A DNA stretch of 64,000 nucleotides from Chromatocurvus halotolerans (GTDB lineage Bacteria; Pseudomonadota; Gammaproteobacteria; Pseudomonadales; Halieaceae), in contig NZ_SLWX01000001.1 in assembly GCF_004340525.1 (NCBI RefSeq), positions 310,001 to 374,000 of the forward strand, read 5' to 3'. Position 1 is the stretch's first letter. Each line of letters begins with the position of its first letter. The translations under genes were made by a program, and so were the position numbers. Under the pieces are notes generated by a model. It was not told where the DNA came from, did no database searches, and worked only from the letters and a program-made list of their open reading frames with translations. Positions 19,086 to 27,776 of the stretch are shown here, in pieces.

Positions 19086-19326
19086 CGAGCGAGGTCGGCC
19101 CCGTAGGCGTAATCGGTGCCGAAGCGTCCGGCGTCAGCCACGCCGTCAGCCACGCCGGCAAGCTGCTCCAGCGTCGGCTGGTCGTGAACCCTGGCGGGTT
19201 GTCCTGCATGAGAGCTGCCAGGCGGGATTGCGTGGCGAACTCGAGTGCCTGGCGCCAAGAACCATTTATGCTCTCTCTCCACTCATCTATTTCGAAAAAA
19301 ACTCCGCGGAGACGTTTTTCGGTCAC
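19082..19326 (-). pseudogene. Possible decayed coding remnant
   Basis: On the minus strand, one frame reads ALEFATQSRLAALMQDNP. A different frame then continues as ARVHDQPTLEQLAGVADG and ends in GTDYAYGADLAR before a stop. Both pieces look like ordinary protein, and their junction would need a frameshift near 19198. A 12-base tandem duplication (GGCGTGGCTGAC twice) sits in the second piece. The parent family is not recognised, and chance is a real alternative in high-GC DNA. Confidence 0.25.
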
Positions 19327-19758
19327 GAAAAACGCCTCGAGCTATAGAGATCGATTATGAAATATCCCGCAGGCCAGTACTGGGCGCAGGGTAGACACAT
19401 TCTCACCACCGCCACGGTTCCAACTGCGCCGAGACGGCCGCAGCAATGACCGATACGTACAGCCAAGTGTTGATCACCATAATTCGTTTGAGCTTGCGAA
19501 ACTGCATATCGAGTCTGTCACTCGAATCAAAGAGACGACACCGAGATCGGATCGGAGTGTGCCCGGCAAAGCGCTCTCGGAGCGTTGCGCCATGAGCTTC
19601 GCCTGCATGTCGATCCTGCGTTCCGGCACACCCATGCTCCTGAACATGAGGGTCGGCCTGGCCGGTCTTATCCGGGTGCGCAAGACATCGCGTCGCGCCT
19701 GACCTCTACACGCTCACTTTTGTCCTCGCGGGCGGCATTCATGAAGCCGCTCAGCCAG
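19086..19758. other. Intergenic stretch without a supported intact gene
   Basis: About 670 bases lie between the small membrane protein and acylphosphatase. No intact gene or RNA gene is convincing. Short minus-strand stretches look protein-like, as described in the next entry. The base composition is more mixed than in flanking genes. Confidence 0.5.
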
Positions 19759-20031
19759 CTAATCTCTCACCTCAAACCCCGGAAAGGCCTCAAAAGATAC
19801 CGGCCCCGATGTCACCGCCTTGACCCTGGCGTGCTTCGGACCCTGCCACAGCCAGTCTTCCAGCTGCTGTAGTGCCTGTGCGCTGCCAGTCGCCTGCAGT
19901 TCAACGCTGCCGTCCGGGCAGTTGCGAACCCATCCACTCAGCTCCAGTTCCTCTGCCCTGCGCCGCGTGCTGGCCCGGTAGGAAACCCCCTGCACCTTAC
20001 CGGTCACCCGGTATCCCCTGGTCTCAGCCAC
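19759..20031 (-). CDS. acyP: Acylphosphatase
   Basis: This small enzyme (90 residues from GTG 20031) hydrolyses acyl phosphates such as acetyl or carbamoyl phosphate. The family fold is clear: [17 protein letters not shown] contains the phosphate-binding loop and catalytic Arg, and [14 protein letters not shown] contains the catalytic Asn. The GTG start gives the usual family length and falls just past the upstream gene's stop. An ATG at 20070 would add 13 residues and overlap that gene by 35 bases. Confidence 0.88.
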   Translation of the reverse strand: MAETRGYRVTGKVQGVSYRASTRRRAEELELSGWVRNCPDGSVELQATGSAQALQQLEDWLWQGPKHARVKAVTSGPVSFEAFPGFEVRD

Positions 20032-20035
20032 AATC

Positions 20036-21478
20036 CTACGCTCCCGGCCCGCTCTCGAGGCACTCGTCATCGCACGCTACGCTTTCGTGCAGTCTGGCAT
20101 TCAGATCCTTCAGTGCCGTACGCACCCCTTCCTCGATCACCGGGTGATAGAACGGCATCCCCAGCATCTCACGCACCGTCATGCGGCCCTGCGCCGCCCA
20201 GGCCAGCAGATGGCCGATGTGTTCCGCTGCAGGGCCCAGCATCTCCGCACCCACAAACACGCCACTGCCGCGCTGCGCATACACTTTCAGCAGTCCGCGA
20301 TTCTTGCCGATGACCTTGCTGCGACCCTGGTCCTCGAAGGAGACTGTTCCAACCGCAAAGCCCTTGCGCTTGGCACCGGACATGCGTCCCACCGGCACCC
20401 CCACCGACGCAATCTGCGGATGGGTGAACACCACGGACAGCGGCACCTGCCGCGAGGCGGCCTGCACCTGCGGATAGCGGCCGGCATTGTCGCCGGCGAT
20501 TCTGCCCTCCTGCGCCGCCTCGTGAAGCACGGCTGCCTGGCCGTTGGCATCGCCCACGAGAAATACCGGGCTGTCACCGCACTGCAGTGTGGCGGTATCG
20601 GTCACAGGTATGCCGGCGTCATCCAGGGTCAGGCCGCTGTGGTGCAGGTCGAGGGCCGTCAGGTTGGGCGGCCGACCCGTCGCCACCAGGATGCGCTCAA
20701 AGGTCTCGGCAAGCTCGCCCCGCTCCTGATGCGTGAAGGTGATGGCAACGCCGTTATCCGCCGGGGACAGGTCTGCCACTTCGGACCGGGTATCCAGGTA
20801 GAAGGCCTCGCTGAAACAGCGTTCGGCATAGTCGCGTATTTCTTCATCGACGATACCGCCGAGGGCGCCGTCGCGACCGAGCAGACGCACGTGCACCCCC
20901 AGGCGACTCAGCGCCTGGCCGAGTTCCAGCCCCACCACGCCGGTGCCGAAGACTGCGATGGAAGCCGGTAAGGTTTGCAGTTCGAACAGGCTGTCGTTGG
21001 TCAGCAGCCGGTCGCCAAGGCCCTGGAACATGGCGGGAATATGCGGACTGGATCCGGTGGCGATCACGATGCGCTCGGCGCGCACCTCCAGGGCATCACC
21101 GACAGCCAGCCTTCCCGGCGCCAGAAACCGCGCGCGTCCCATCAGTTTGTGTGACTCAGGGATGGCCTCCATGGATTCCAGCACCGAGCTGACAAAGGCA
21201 TCCCGCTCCCGGCGCACGCGCTCAAGCACGGCCTCGCCGTTGATGCGGATGCCCTCCACCGCAACGCCGAACATGGCCGCCCGCGCGGCATCATGGGCAC
21301 TGTCTGCTGCCGCAATCAGGAGCTTGCTGGGCATGCAGCCCATCCGGGCGCAGGTAGTGCCATAAGTATCGCCCTCAATCAGCACCAGATTGTCCGTGTG
21401 TTTGCGGGCGGCGTTGTAGGCCGTGAGCCCCGCCGTGCCGGCACCGATGATGGCAATATCCACCTTGCGCTTATCCAT
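20036..21478 (-). CDS. Dihydrolipoamide-dehydrogenase-like flavoprotein disulfide reductase
   Basis: This 480-residue FAD/NAD enzyme belongs to the pyridine nucleotide-disulfide oxidoreductase class I. The FAD-binding GxGxxG is in [14 protein letters not shown]. The redox disulfide is in [12 protein letters not shown] (C-x4-C). The NAD site is in [15 protein letters not shown], the second FAD motif is VFLVGDANG, and the C-terminal active-site His/Glu pair is [12 protein letters not shown] 21478 is chosen because it begins the FAD strand properly and lies four bases past the upstream stop. The motif [10 protein letters not shown] departs from the usual CLNxGCxPSK. The protein ends in a CDDEC tail. 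Substrate is unproven; no 2-oxoacid dehydrogenase subunits are nearby. Confidence 0.85.
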   Translation of the reverse strand: MDKRKVDIAIIGAGTAGLTAYNAARKHTDNLVLIEGDTYGTTCARMGCMPSKLLIAAADSAHDAARAAMFGVAVEGIRINGEAVLERVRRERDAFVSSVLESMEAIPESHKLMGRARFLAPGRLAVGDALEVRAERIVIATGSSPHIPAMFQGLGDRLLTNDSLFELQTLPASIAVFGTGVVGLELGQALSRLGVHVRLLGRDGALGGIVDEEIRDYAERCFSEAFYLDTRSEVADLSPADNGVAITFTHQERGELAETFERILVATGRPPNLTALDLHHSGLTLDDAGIPVTDTATLQCGDSPVFLVGDANGQAAVLHEAAQEGRIAGDNAGRYPQVQAASRQVPLSVVFTHPQIASVGVPVGRMSGAKRKGFAVGTVSFEDQGRSKVIGKNRGLLKVYAQRGSGVFVGAEMLGPAAEHIGHLLAWAAQGRMTVREMLGMPFYHPVIEEGVRTALKDLNARLHESVACDDECLESGPGA

Positions 21479-21482
21479 GTCG

Positions 21483-22373
21483 CTACTCCGCACGCGCCGC
21501 AGAGACGCTTTCATCGAGGTTGGTATACCAGGGCAGTCCAGCGCGCTCGCTGCGCTCCAGTTCGGCGATAACCTGCGCCCCCAGCAACAGAATAATCGAT
21601 CCAACCTCCAGACTGATCAGAAGCACAATAATCGTTGCCAGTGAGCCGTAAATGGCATTTACGAAGGAGACATGAACGAAGTAATACATCATGATCAGCC
21701 GCGTCCCCTCCCACAGCACAGCAGCCACGAAGCCGCCAATCACCGCCCGGCGCGGCGAAATGCGCATGATGGGCAGCACCTTGTAGATGGCGCTGAACAT
21801 GAGGAAGACACTGAAAAAGCTGAGCAGGTAGAGAATGACGCCTGGATCCGGGTACAGGGCATCGACCAGGGCAAACAGCAGAGTGAGCATGAGCAGGCCG
21901 ACGCCGAGCACCGTCATGAAGGCATAGGGCATGACGACGGAAAACCAGATGCTCCGCCGGGGATTCTCCGGGCGCATGAAGATGATGGCGATCGCGTCTT
22001 CCAGCATGCGAAAGGCAAAAGAGCTGAAAAACAGCAGTATTGGAATGCCCGCTATGCCAATGATATCCCGCGAGTCGAGAAAGGCCTTTACCGCGTCCAG
22101 CCACAGGTCTGCATGCCCGGGCGCAAAATGCTGCGCCTGGATTGCCATGACGGACAGCAGTTCTTCCTCGTCCACCACCCGGGTGAGCAGGACACCGAGC
22201 AGCGCCAGCAGGGGCACCGCCGACATCAGCACGTTGTAACCGACCCCACCGGCGAGAAGGACCCCGTGATTGCGCACGAAGTTGCGCAGGACCCTGCGAG
22301 AAAACGGCCAGGTTCGCCGCAATAATCGACCCGCGGAATTGTCACTTTTCGTCGCGTCAGTCAAACGCTGCAC
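21483..22373 (-). CDS. YihY/BrkB-family inner-membrane protein
   Basis: This 296-residue membrane protein has about six helices and the conserved YihY features: an N-terminal SRRVLRNFVRNHG, then GVGYNVLMSAVPLLALLGVL, a central charged loop and RAVIGGFVAAVLWEGTRLIM near the fifth helix. The start is GTG at 22373 with only a weak ribosome binding site. The family was named for a supposed RNase or serum-resistance factor, and neither role is well supported. It sits four bases from the flavoprotein gene, so the two are probably co-transcribed with acyP. Confidence 0.88.
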   Translation of the reverse strand: MQRLTDATKSDNSAGRLLRRTWPFSRRVLRNFVRNHGVLLAGGVGYNVLMSAVPLLALLGVLLTRVVDEEELLSVMAIQAQHFAPGHADLWLDAVKAFLDSRDIIGIAGIPILLFFSSFAFRMLEDAIAIIFMRPENPRRSIWFSVVMPYAFMTVLGVGLLMLTLLFALVDALYPDPGVILYLLSFFSVFLMFSAIYKVLPIMRISPRRAVIGGFVAAVLWEGTRLIMMYYFVHVSFVNAIYGSLATIIVLLISLEVGSIILLLGAQVIAELERSERAGLPWYTNLDESVSAARAE

Positions 22374-22578
22374 CGTCTTGCGCTATTGATGAATACAGAC
22401 AAGACCCTAGCACAATCTGCCCGTGCAGCGTTGTGGCCGGGCGTACCGACCCTCGAGTGATTTTCCCGCAGGCTGCAAAGACCCTCGCGTTTGCGACGCG
22501 CGGCGGTCCCGGCTGAGTACCGCCGCACTGGCCCCCGATTACGCGTTTTACAGCGATCGGGGGGAAGGTTTCACAGGG
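22374..22578. other. Intergenic segment
   Basis: About 200 bases between the YihY gene and a small peptide gene on the same strand. No gene or clear hairpin was seen. It must hold the promoter for the YihY-flavoprotein-acyP unit. Confidence 0.4.
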
Positions 22579-22659
22579 CTAGTTTTTCGTCATTGACGAC
22601 AGCATCATGAAAGCCAGTGCGGGAGCGCAGAGTATCCAGATCCAGATGAAGAGTCCCAT
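22579..22659 (-). CDS. 26-residue membrane peptide
   Basis: A short frame on the minus strand encodes MGLFIWIWILCAPALAFMML, then SSMTKN and a stop. It is preceded by AAAGGAGGT with seven-base spacing, one of the strongest ribosome binding sites in the window. The peptide is one hydrophobic helix with a short basic end, like known small inner-membrane proteins. The combination of a near-perfect Shine-Dalgarno and a clean stop supports translation. No family is recognised. Confidence 0.6.
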   Translation of the reverse strand: MGLFIWIWILCAPALAFMMLSSMTKN

Positions 22660-22824
22660 GTTGAACACCTCCTTTGGCAGGGATTCCCTATAACGGATTA
22701 GTACAAACGTCCCACTTCGTCAATGGGTAAATCCATCACAATGCGCCTGTCAGCATGGGTCCGCGGCTCCTGCCTCACGCGCCGCAATGCCACCTCACGA
22801 CAGCCAGACCGGGAGTAGACACCC

Positions 22825-23202
22825 ATGCCTACGGATAACCTCAACGATGCCGCAGTTCGCAGCCAGTTGATGAAGCTGCAGAAACTGTCCGATCTCATGG
22901 ACAGGGCCTTTGTCATACCCGGGACGAACATCCGCTACGGGCTTGATCCCATTCTCGGACTTATTCCGGGGGTCGGGGATACCCTGACCCTGGCAGTCTC
23001 GCTGTATATCTACAGCAGCGCCAAGCGGGCGGGTGTTCCCTGGCGCAAGCGAGTGCAGATGCTGTGGAATGTCTTTGTCGATTGGCTGATCGGCCTGATT
23101 CCCGTGCTTGGGGATCTGTTCGACGTCAGTTTCAAGGCCAACAGCAGGAACATGCGCATCATCATGGACTACGCGAATCGTGGGCCCGATGCGCAGACCT
23201 GA
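22825..23202 (+). CDS. DUF4112 domain protein
   Basis: This 125-residue protein fits the DUF4112 family of small membrane proteins of unknown role. The hallmark is the Pro/Gly/Asp-rich core IRYGLDPILGLIPGVGD, followed by a hydrophobic helix and a second related segment, WLIGLIPVLGDLFDVSFKAN. The start ATG has GGGAG eight bases upstream. Its 3' end overlaps the convergent deaminase gene by about 40 bases. Confidence 0.85.
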   Translation: MPTDNLNDAAVRSQLMKLQKLSDLMDRAFVIPGTNIRYGLDPILGLIPGVGDTLTLAVSLYIYSSAKRAGVPWRKRVQMLWNVFVDWLIGLIPVLGDLFDVSFKANSRNMRIIMDYANRGPDAQT

Positions 23203-23755
23203 TGCCCTGCCAGTCCTCCCGCTCAAGTGCGGGCTGCATGCGCCGGAAGCCGGCGTAGCGCGCGATGCCATCGGCGTCCTCGAGCACCTCGACTTGAACC
23301 CCCTCCTCCCTGAGAAAGGTCTCAGTGCCTGAGGCATTCGTGACATCACCGATCACCACCCGGGAAAACCCGCGCATCGCCAGCAGCGTCGCGCAGATCC
23401 GGCACGGGCTGAGGGACGTGAACAGCGTTGCCGCACTGAAGTCCTGTCGACCCGCATCGCGGATGGCCGAGGTTTCACCGTGATTGTAGGGATGGTTCTC
23501 CTGCACCAGGGTATTGTGTCCCTTGCCGAGAATACGGCGGGATTCATTATGGACAATCACCGCGCCTATCGGGCATCCACCCTCGTTGTCACTTTTCTGC
23601 GCCAGCAGCACTGCGATGCGCATGAAATCGGCATCGCTACATCGACGCAGAAAACCGCCTGAGAGGAGCGTGGAAAGGCTCGCGGTCGGCATGTGCGCAA
23701 TGACGTTCAGCGCGCTGTCGCTGATCTCGGTATGTTCATCCAGTAGAGGCAACAT
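23162..23755 (-). CDS. Cytosine/nucleoside deaminase-like zinc enzyme
   Basis: This 197-residue protein of the cytidine/deoxycytidylate deaminase superfamily carries HGETSAIRDAGR (zinc His and catalytic Glu) and SLSPCRICATLL (two zinc Cys). The motif pair, plus VVIGDVTN after it, is closest in feel to yeast-type cytosine deaminase and guanine deaminase, rather than to tRNA adenosine deaminase with its usual PCxMC. Substrate is therefore uncertain. Residues after about 180 run past the fold and overlap the convergent DUF4112 gene. The first 30 residues are also unlike the core, and Met 22 is an alternative start. Confidence 0.8.
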   Translation of the reverse strand: MLPLLDEHTEISDSALNVIAHMPTASLSTLLSGGFLRRCSDADFMRIAVLLAQKSDNEGGCPIGAVIVHNESRRILGKGHNTLVQENHPYNHGETSAIRDAGRQDFSAATLFTSLSPCRICATLLAMRGFSRVVIGDVTNASGTETFLREEGVQVEVLEDADGIARYAGFRRMQPALEREDWQGIRSAHRAHDSRSP

Positions 23756-23777
23756 GTCGCGCCGATCCTTTTTTTAG

Positions 23778-23812
23778 GCAAAAAAAAGGGTCAGGACCGG
23801 GGCCTGACCCTT
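23778..23812 (-). terminator. Intrinsic terminator of the ATP-grasp gene
   Basis: Read on the minus strand, AAGGGTCAGG and CCTGACCCTT form a perfect 10-base-pair stem with a 7-base loop, followed by an uninterrupted T run. It lies about 40 bases after the ATP-grasp stop codon and separates that gene from the deaminase gene. Confidence 0.87.
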
Positions 23813-23852
23813 CTGAGTACCGTCTCATACAAGGCGGTTTTCGGATAGGCGG

Positions 23853-25160
23853 CTAGACATAGAAGTCCAGCTCTTCCTGCGCCTTGAGCAGATCCCGCAT
23901 CTTGATGGGATCGTCGCCGTAGAAGAACACGAGTCCCCAGTGCGTGCCGAAGGCGGAACGATCAGGCACGGTTTCTTCCGTGGGCGCCACCAGTTCGTGG
24001 GACTCGAAGTACGGATGATCGACAGTCTCCTTCGGCATTTCCAGCTTGCTGACAACGCGGCGACGCGGATAGACGCCGAAGCACCCTGCATAGCCCTTGG
24101 CATCGACCACCTCCTTCGGGAAGAAGGCGTCGACCTCCTCCTTCGTGCTCTTGGGGTCGAACACCAGCATGGAGGCCTGGTAGGCGCTGAAGCCATAGGC
24201 GCGCTCGATCAGCTCGAAGGCCTTGAAACCCGGCGGACGATAGGCCACCTCACCGAAGTACATCTCGCCGTCGGCGGTGACAAAGTATTCCGGGTGAATC
24301 AGGCCGAACTGGATATCGAAGGTCTTGATCAGCTTCTCGATCTGCTTGGTGATCGCGTTGCGCCAGCTTTCCAGTTCGTTGGTGGCGGGCACGAACACCG
24401 AATAGCCCAGCGTCACATACTCGGAGATATTGAGGAACTTGATCTCGCCGTCATGGATCCAGGCCTCGACAGCAAACTCCCAGCCGTCCAGGTGGCTTTC
24501 CATCAACAGCGGATACTCTTCATCCGGTATGTAGTCGATCTCTTCCATCGTGCGGATCATGCGATGCCCGAGACAGCCGGCCTTGTCGAAAGCCTTGACG
24601 TGAATCGGGTCATCCGGGTCGCCGTCGAGCTTGAGCAGCGTCTGGTTGACGCGCTTCATGAAGCGCACCACGTCTTCCTTCTCGTGTGCTTCCTCGAAAA
24701 TACCCACGCGAATACCGCCGAGCTGCGCGCGGCGCTTCATCAGTGCCTTGTCGCGGAACAGGATGGACTGTCCGTACATGCGGGGGTTGCCCATGAGCAC
24801 GGAGTTGATCGCGCCGGACCACTCCACCGTTTCCTCAAACAGCGGAATGGCCACATCGACGCCTTCTGCCTTGAGCGTCTCCGCGATTTCCAGAGAGCGG
24901 TCGTTCAGGCGCACGAAGTCCCAGGGGATATAGGGGATCTTGTTGGCTTCGCAGAAGTCCGCGGCCCAGTCGGGGGCGACCACGACATAGCGGCGATCGA
25001 ATTTCTGCGCCGCCTTGATCGCGTTGACGCTCCAGCCCAGCAGCGCGATGTAGCCTTTGTTGGGATCCTTCGGTGTCTCCGTGCCTTTTACCGAATCCAT
25101 GGTCGGATCGATCCAGCCTGAAACATCATTGGAAACGGGGGTTTCTGATGATTTCGACAT
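23853..25160 (-). CDS. ATP-grasp ligase-like protein
   Basis: This 435-residue protein has the layout of an ATP-grasp carboxylate-amine or carboxylate-thiol ligase. A Rossmann-like N-domain begins GYIALLGWSVNAIKAAQKF. Nucleotide-binding segments VKAFDKAGCLGHRM and YPLLMESHLDGWEFAVEAW follow. The metal-binding end is IHPEYFVTADGEMYFGEVAYRPPG. The start has AAAGGAG nine bases upstream. The substrate is unknown, because the N-domain does not match D-Ala ligase, glutathione synthase or purine enzymes by eye. It lies 86 bases after the large papain-like protein on the same strand and ends at a strong terminator, so the pair is probably one transcription unit. Confidence 0.78.
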   Translation of the reverse strand: MSKSSETPVSNDVSGWIDPTMDSVKGTETPKDPNKGYIALLGWSVNAIKAAQKFDRRYVVVAPDWAADFCEANKIPYIPWDFVRLNDRSLEIAETLKAEGVDVAIPLFEETVEWSGAINSVLMGNPRMYGQSILFRDKALMKRRAQLGGIRVGIFEEAHEKEDVVRFMKRVNQTLLKLDGDPDDPIHVKAFDKAGCLGHRMIRTMEEIDYIPDEEYPLLMESHLDGWEFAVEAWIHDGEIKFLNISEYVTLGYSVFVPATNELESWRNAITKQIEKLIKTFDIQFGLIHPEYFVTADGEMYFGEVAYRPPGFKAFELIERAYGFSAYQASMLVFDPKSTKEEVDAFFPKEVVDAKGYAGCFGVYPRRRVVSKLEMPKETVDHPYFESHELVAPTEETVPDRSAFGTHWGLVFFYGDDPIKMRDLLKAQEELDFYV

Positions 25161-25246
25161 GTGATGCTCTCCTTTTGCCTTGATGAAAAATCGTGACGCG
25201 TGATTGCCTGCGGTGCTGTCAGTCTCAAGTCCCAGGGTTCTTCGGA

Positions 25247-27235
25247 CTATCTTCCCAATGCCCAGCTTTCCTGCGCGAGGCGCATGGCCAGGGTGACTTC
25301 AGTGGAGGGGATATCGGCTGGTTCGCCCTTTTCGAGCGGGTCGTAATGAAACACGTAGAGCCGGGAGGCGAACCGGGCAACTGGCAGTGACGCTTCTCCG
25401 TAGAGTTCACCATTGCCCTGTGTGGAGGTGACGATGTCTTGTCCCCAGTTTTGACCACTGTCATTGTTGGGATTGAAGAAGTATACACGCATTACCCCGG
25501 CAGGGTCGAGGGCGAGCCGCTGGATGGTAATGGCGTGCCATCCGAGAAAGCGCGCTGCACTGTCTGTCACGGCAATCCCCGCCGGCTGTGGGTGGATCAC
25601 CGGGATGTTGCCGTTGTAGAAGGGATGGTAAGCGGCGTAGAAATCGCGGATGAATCCCTCGAAGTCTTTCAGGCCACCGGTAAACACATCGACCGCAATG
25701 CGGAAACCGTGTCCGACGTGATCGCCGTGAAACTCGGCATTGACCCATTTGTGAGGATCCTCGCCGCGACCGACGCTGCGCCGGCCCATCTCGAAATAGA
25801 TGCGATCGAGGTGCGGAACAGTAATCAGCGAAACCGCATCGACATCCACGGGTGGCTCGGCGGCCAGCCCTGCACCCAGCTCGCGGGAGGAAATGCTGTT
25901 GCCCTCGAAGCGCATCACGATCTCGTCGTCCCGCGCCGCCCAGGCCACCATCCTCAGCAACTCCGCCGGCGCACTGAAGGCCCACATGGACAGCGCGCGC
26001 GTCGACTGGCAGGTGGGGTAATTGCCCTGCCCCACGCCTAGCGGACGACCCAGAACATTGAGCACGTCGGCGAGCAGAAAGCACTCCGGCGAGCGACTGC
26101 TGCCGAAAACCGCGGTGATCTTCTGCGCCGCCGCGTCGCACACCGTGAGTCGCAGCTGACGCCACAGCGAGGGCGCCACCGCAGGCGAGTACAGAATGCC
26201 GCGCTCCAGCATCATGGCAAGTCCATAGGCGGCCTGGCTGGTCTCGGCAAACAGGGCGTCATCGATCAACCTGTGAATAAGTGCGGGGTAGCAGTGAAAA
26301 GCGTCCGCACCTGTATAGCTGAGACCGAGCGCCGTGGGGATGAGCTCGTTCCATCGTTCGCGCAGGTAACGGATGAAGCCTGGCATGTAGGGCGAAACCA
26401 GACCGGTGCTGTGCATGGCCCCGGCGAAGGCAATGGCCTCCCGGAGAAGAGCCGCATCGTCCATGCCCGCCAGCCGCTCTGCATACACCTCGAAGCCGGG
26501 ATCCTCGCGGCAGCCCTCGGTCGGGCTGAACACGGCATCAATCAGCTGCGTGGCGTCGTCGCCGATCTCGCCAGCCAGGGCATCCGGGTTGTGCAGGCAG
26601 CCGGCAATCTGGGTCACCATGTGCTTGACGCCGTCCACCTGCACCGGGCGCTGCGCCAGAATGCGCCAGACCTCGGCGACCAGATGCTGCAGCAGATTCC
26701 GGTAGCCCAGGTGCTCAAGCAGGTAGCGATACAGAGACTGAACCGCGTACCCGAGTTGCTCCGGCCGCAGCCGGTCGCTCTCCTGCAGGTCGCCGACCAC
26801 GAGATCCAGGTTCATTGCCATCACCTGGGTCAGGAAATGCTGCGCGTGCTCTGCCGACACCGAGGGGTGCGCGTAGTCGCCGCTGGCGACCGCGAGCAGG
26901 CGAATCTGGCTCAGACTCTCGACCAGGGTCGCAACCACGTCGCCGTGGCGCACGGTGCGCACTGCGAGCGAGGGCACCAGCGTCTGAGGATAATCCCAGT
27001 CGCTGCCACTGAAGAACCTGGCACCCTCCAGCGCCGGCACGCGGGCATACAGAGTTGCCAACCCGCTGTCATCGAACATCAGCGGACGCGCCGCATCGAT
27101 AACCTCGAAGACGGGAGAAAACTCGGCAACGGCATTCGCGGCGGCAAGTCGTGCAATGGCGGAATCAAGCTTTGACACCTGCTCGCCTGCATCGCCGCCA
27201 TCGCTGGGGAAAGGCTCAGGTGCGTCTGGAATCAT
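25247..27235 (-). CDS. Large uncharacterised protein with possible papain-like Cys/His/Asn triad
   Basis: This 662-residue soluble protein has no signal peptide. ATG 27235 is preferred, since the 33 codons upstream look non-coding. The first 380 residues are alpha-helical and unrecognised. The C-terminal third has GQGNYPTCQSTRALSMWAF with Cys 409 at a helix start. It then has FLGWHAITIQRL with His 567 and VYFFNPNNDSGQNWG with Asn 588. The order and flanks resemble a papain-fold hydrolase or transglutaminase, but I could not match a family. The neighbouring ATP-grasp gene suggests joint work on an amide or peptide bond. Both function and triad are inference. Confidence 0.6.
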   Translation of the reverse strand: MIPDAPEPFPSDGGDAGEQVSKLDSAIARLAAANAVAEFSPVFEVIDAARPLMFDDSGLATLYARVPALEGARFFSGSDWDYPQTLVPSLAVRTVRHGDVVATLVESLSQIRLLAVASGDYAHPSVSAEHAQHFLTQVMAMNLDLVVGDLQESDRLRPEQLGYAVQSLYRYLLEHLGYRNLLQHLVAEVWRILAQRPVQVDGVKHMVTQIAGCLHNPDALAGEIGDDATQLIDAVFSPTEGCREDPGFEVYAERLAGMDDAALLREAIAFAGAMHSTGLVSPYMPGFIRYLRERWNELIPTALGLSYTGADAFHCYPALIHRLIDDALFAETSQAAYGLAMMLERGILYSPAVAPSLWRQLRLTVCDAAAQKITAVFGSSRSPECFLLADVLNVLGRPLGVGQGNYPTCQSTRALSMWAFSAPAELLRMVAWAARDDEIVMRFEGNSISSRELGAGLAAEPPVDVDAVSLITVPHLDRIYFEMGRRSVGRGEDPHKWVNAEFHGDHVGHGFRIAVDVFTGGLKDFEGFIRDFYAAYHPFYNGNIPVIHPQPAGIAVTDSAARFLGWHAITIQRLALDPAGVMRVYFFNPNNDSGQNWGQDIVTSTQGNGELYGEASLPVARFASRLYVFHYDPLEKGEPADIPSTEVTLAMRLAQESWALGR

Positions 27236-27310
27236 CCTATTACCATCCCGCCTTGTGTCCGGGATGTCAAATCGGCAGGCAGGCACGATAGGCGTGCAAT
27301 GCTGGCGAAC

Positions 27311-27339
27311 TTGACTCACCCAACGACACGCCATACTTT
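27311..27339 (+). promoter_or_regulatory. Sigma-70-type promoter close to a start codon
   Basis: TTGACT (27311-27316) and TACTTT (27334-27339) are 17 bases apart. The expected transcription start falls on or next to ATG 27346, which would make a leaderless or near-leaderless mRNA. Confidence 0.5.
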
Positions 27340-27345
27340 CGGAGG

Positions 27346-27756
27346 ATGAACCGGAATCAACCCGGAGTGCCTACACCTCGCCCGTTCGAGTGGCCGGTAT
27401 TTCTGGCTCACATGCTGTTTCTGCTCGCGGCCTGGACCGTGTTCATCAAGTACCTTTTCCCGCTGGCTTTTGCCGTGTCAGAAGGGGTCCCCTGGACTCG
27501 CTACATCTACTGGGACCTCTGGCCCCTCGCCCACGCGTGGCTGGGGTGGGCACTGCTGGCCCGGCCGGGCTACACACGCGCACTGGCGATCGGCATGTCG
27601 GTTATCGAGATCATCATCGTCAGCCTGTTCGCTGTGTTCCTGTCGGATCCGGAATGGTCCATCTGGCGCACGAACTGGTTCGTCAACAAGACATTCGTGC
27701 TGAGCGGTTTCGTGCTGGTGCTGGTAGCGGCACTGCGGTACCCGGAACGCTTCTGA
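27346..27756 (+). CDS. Four-helix membrane protein of unknown function
   Basis: This 136-residue inner-membrane protein has four predicted helices (about residues 17-40, 55-70, 76-96 and 108-130) and many Trp residues. GGAGG touches the ATG directly, too close for normal initiation; see the promoter entry. GTG 27367 is another possible start. It is followed 20 bases later by a Tat-exported aldo/keto reductase, and the two may be an enzyme with a membrane partner. No family was recognised. Confidence 0.6.
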   Translation: MNRNQPGVPTPRPFEWPVFLAHMLFLLAAWTVFIKYLFPLAFAVSEGVPWTRYIYWDLWPLAHAWLGWALLARPGYTRALAIGMSVIEIIIVSLFAVFLSDPEWSIWRTNWFVNKTFVLSGFVLVLVAALRYPERF

Positions 27757-27776
27757 GATCGGAGGGCAAGTATCCC

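Noticed and set aside
23940-25121. Plus-strand open frame (393 codons) opposite the ATP-grasp gene
   Set aside because: The minus-strand gene has a strong ribosome binding site, ATP-grasp motifs and a terminator; the antisense frame has none.
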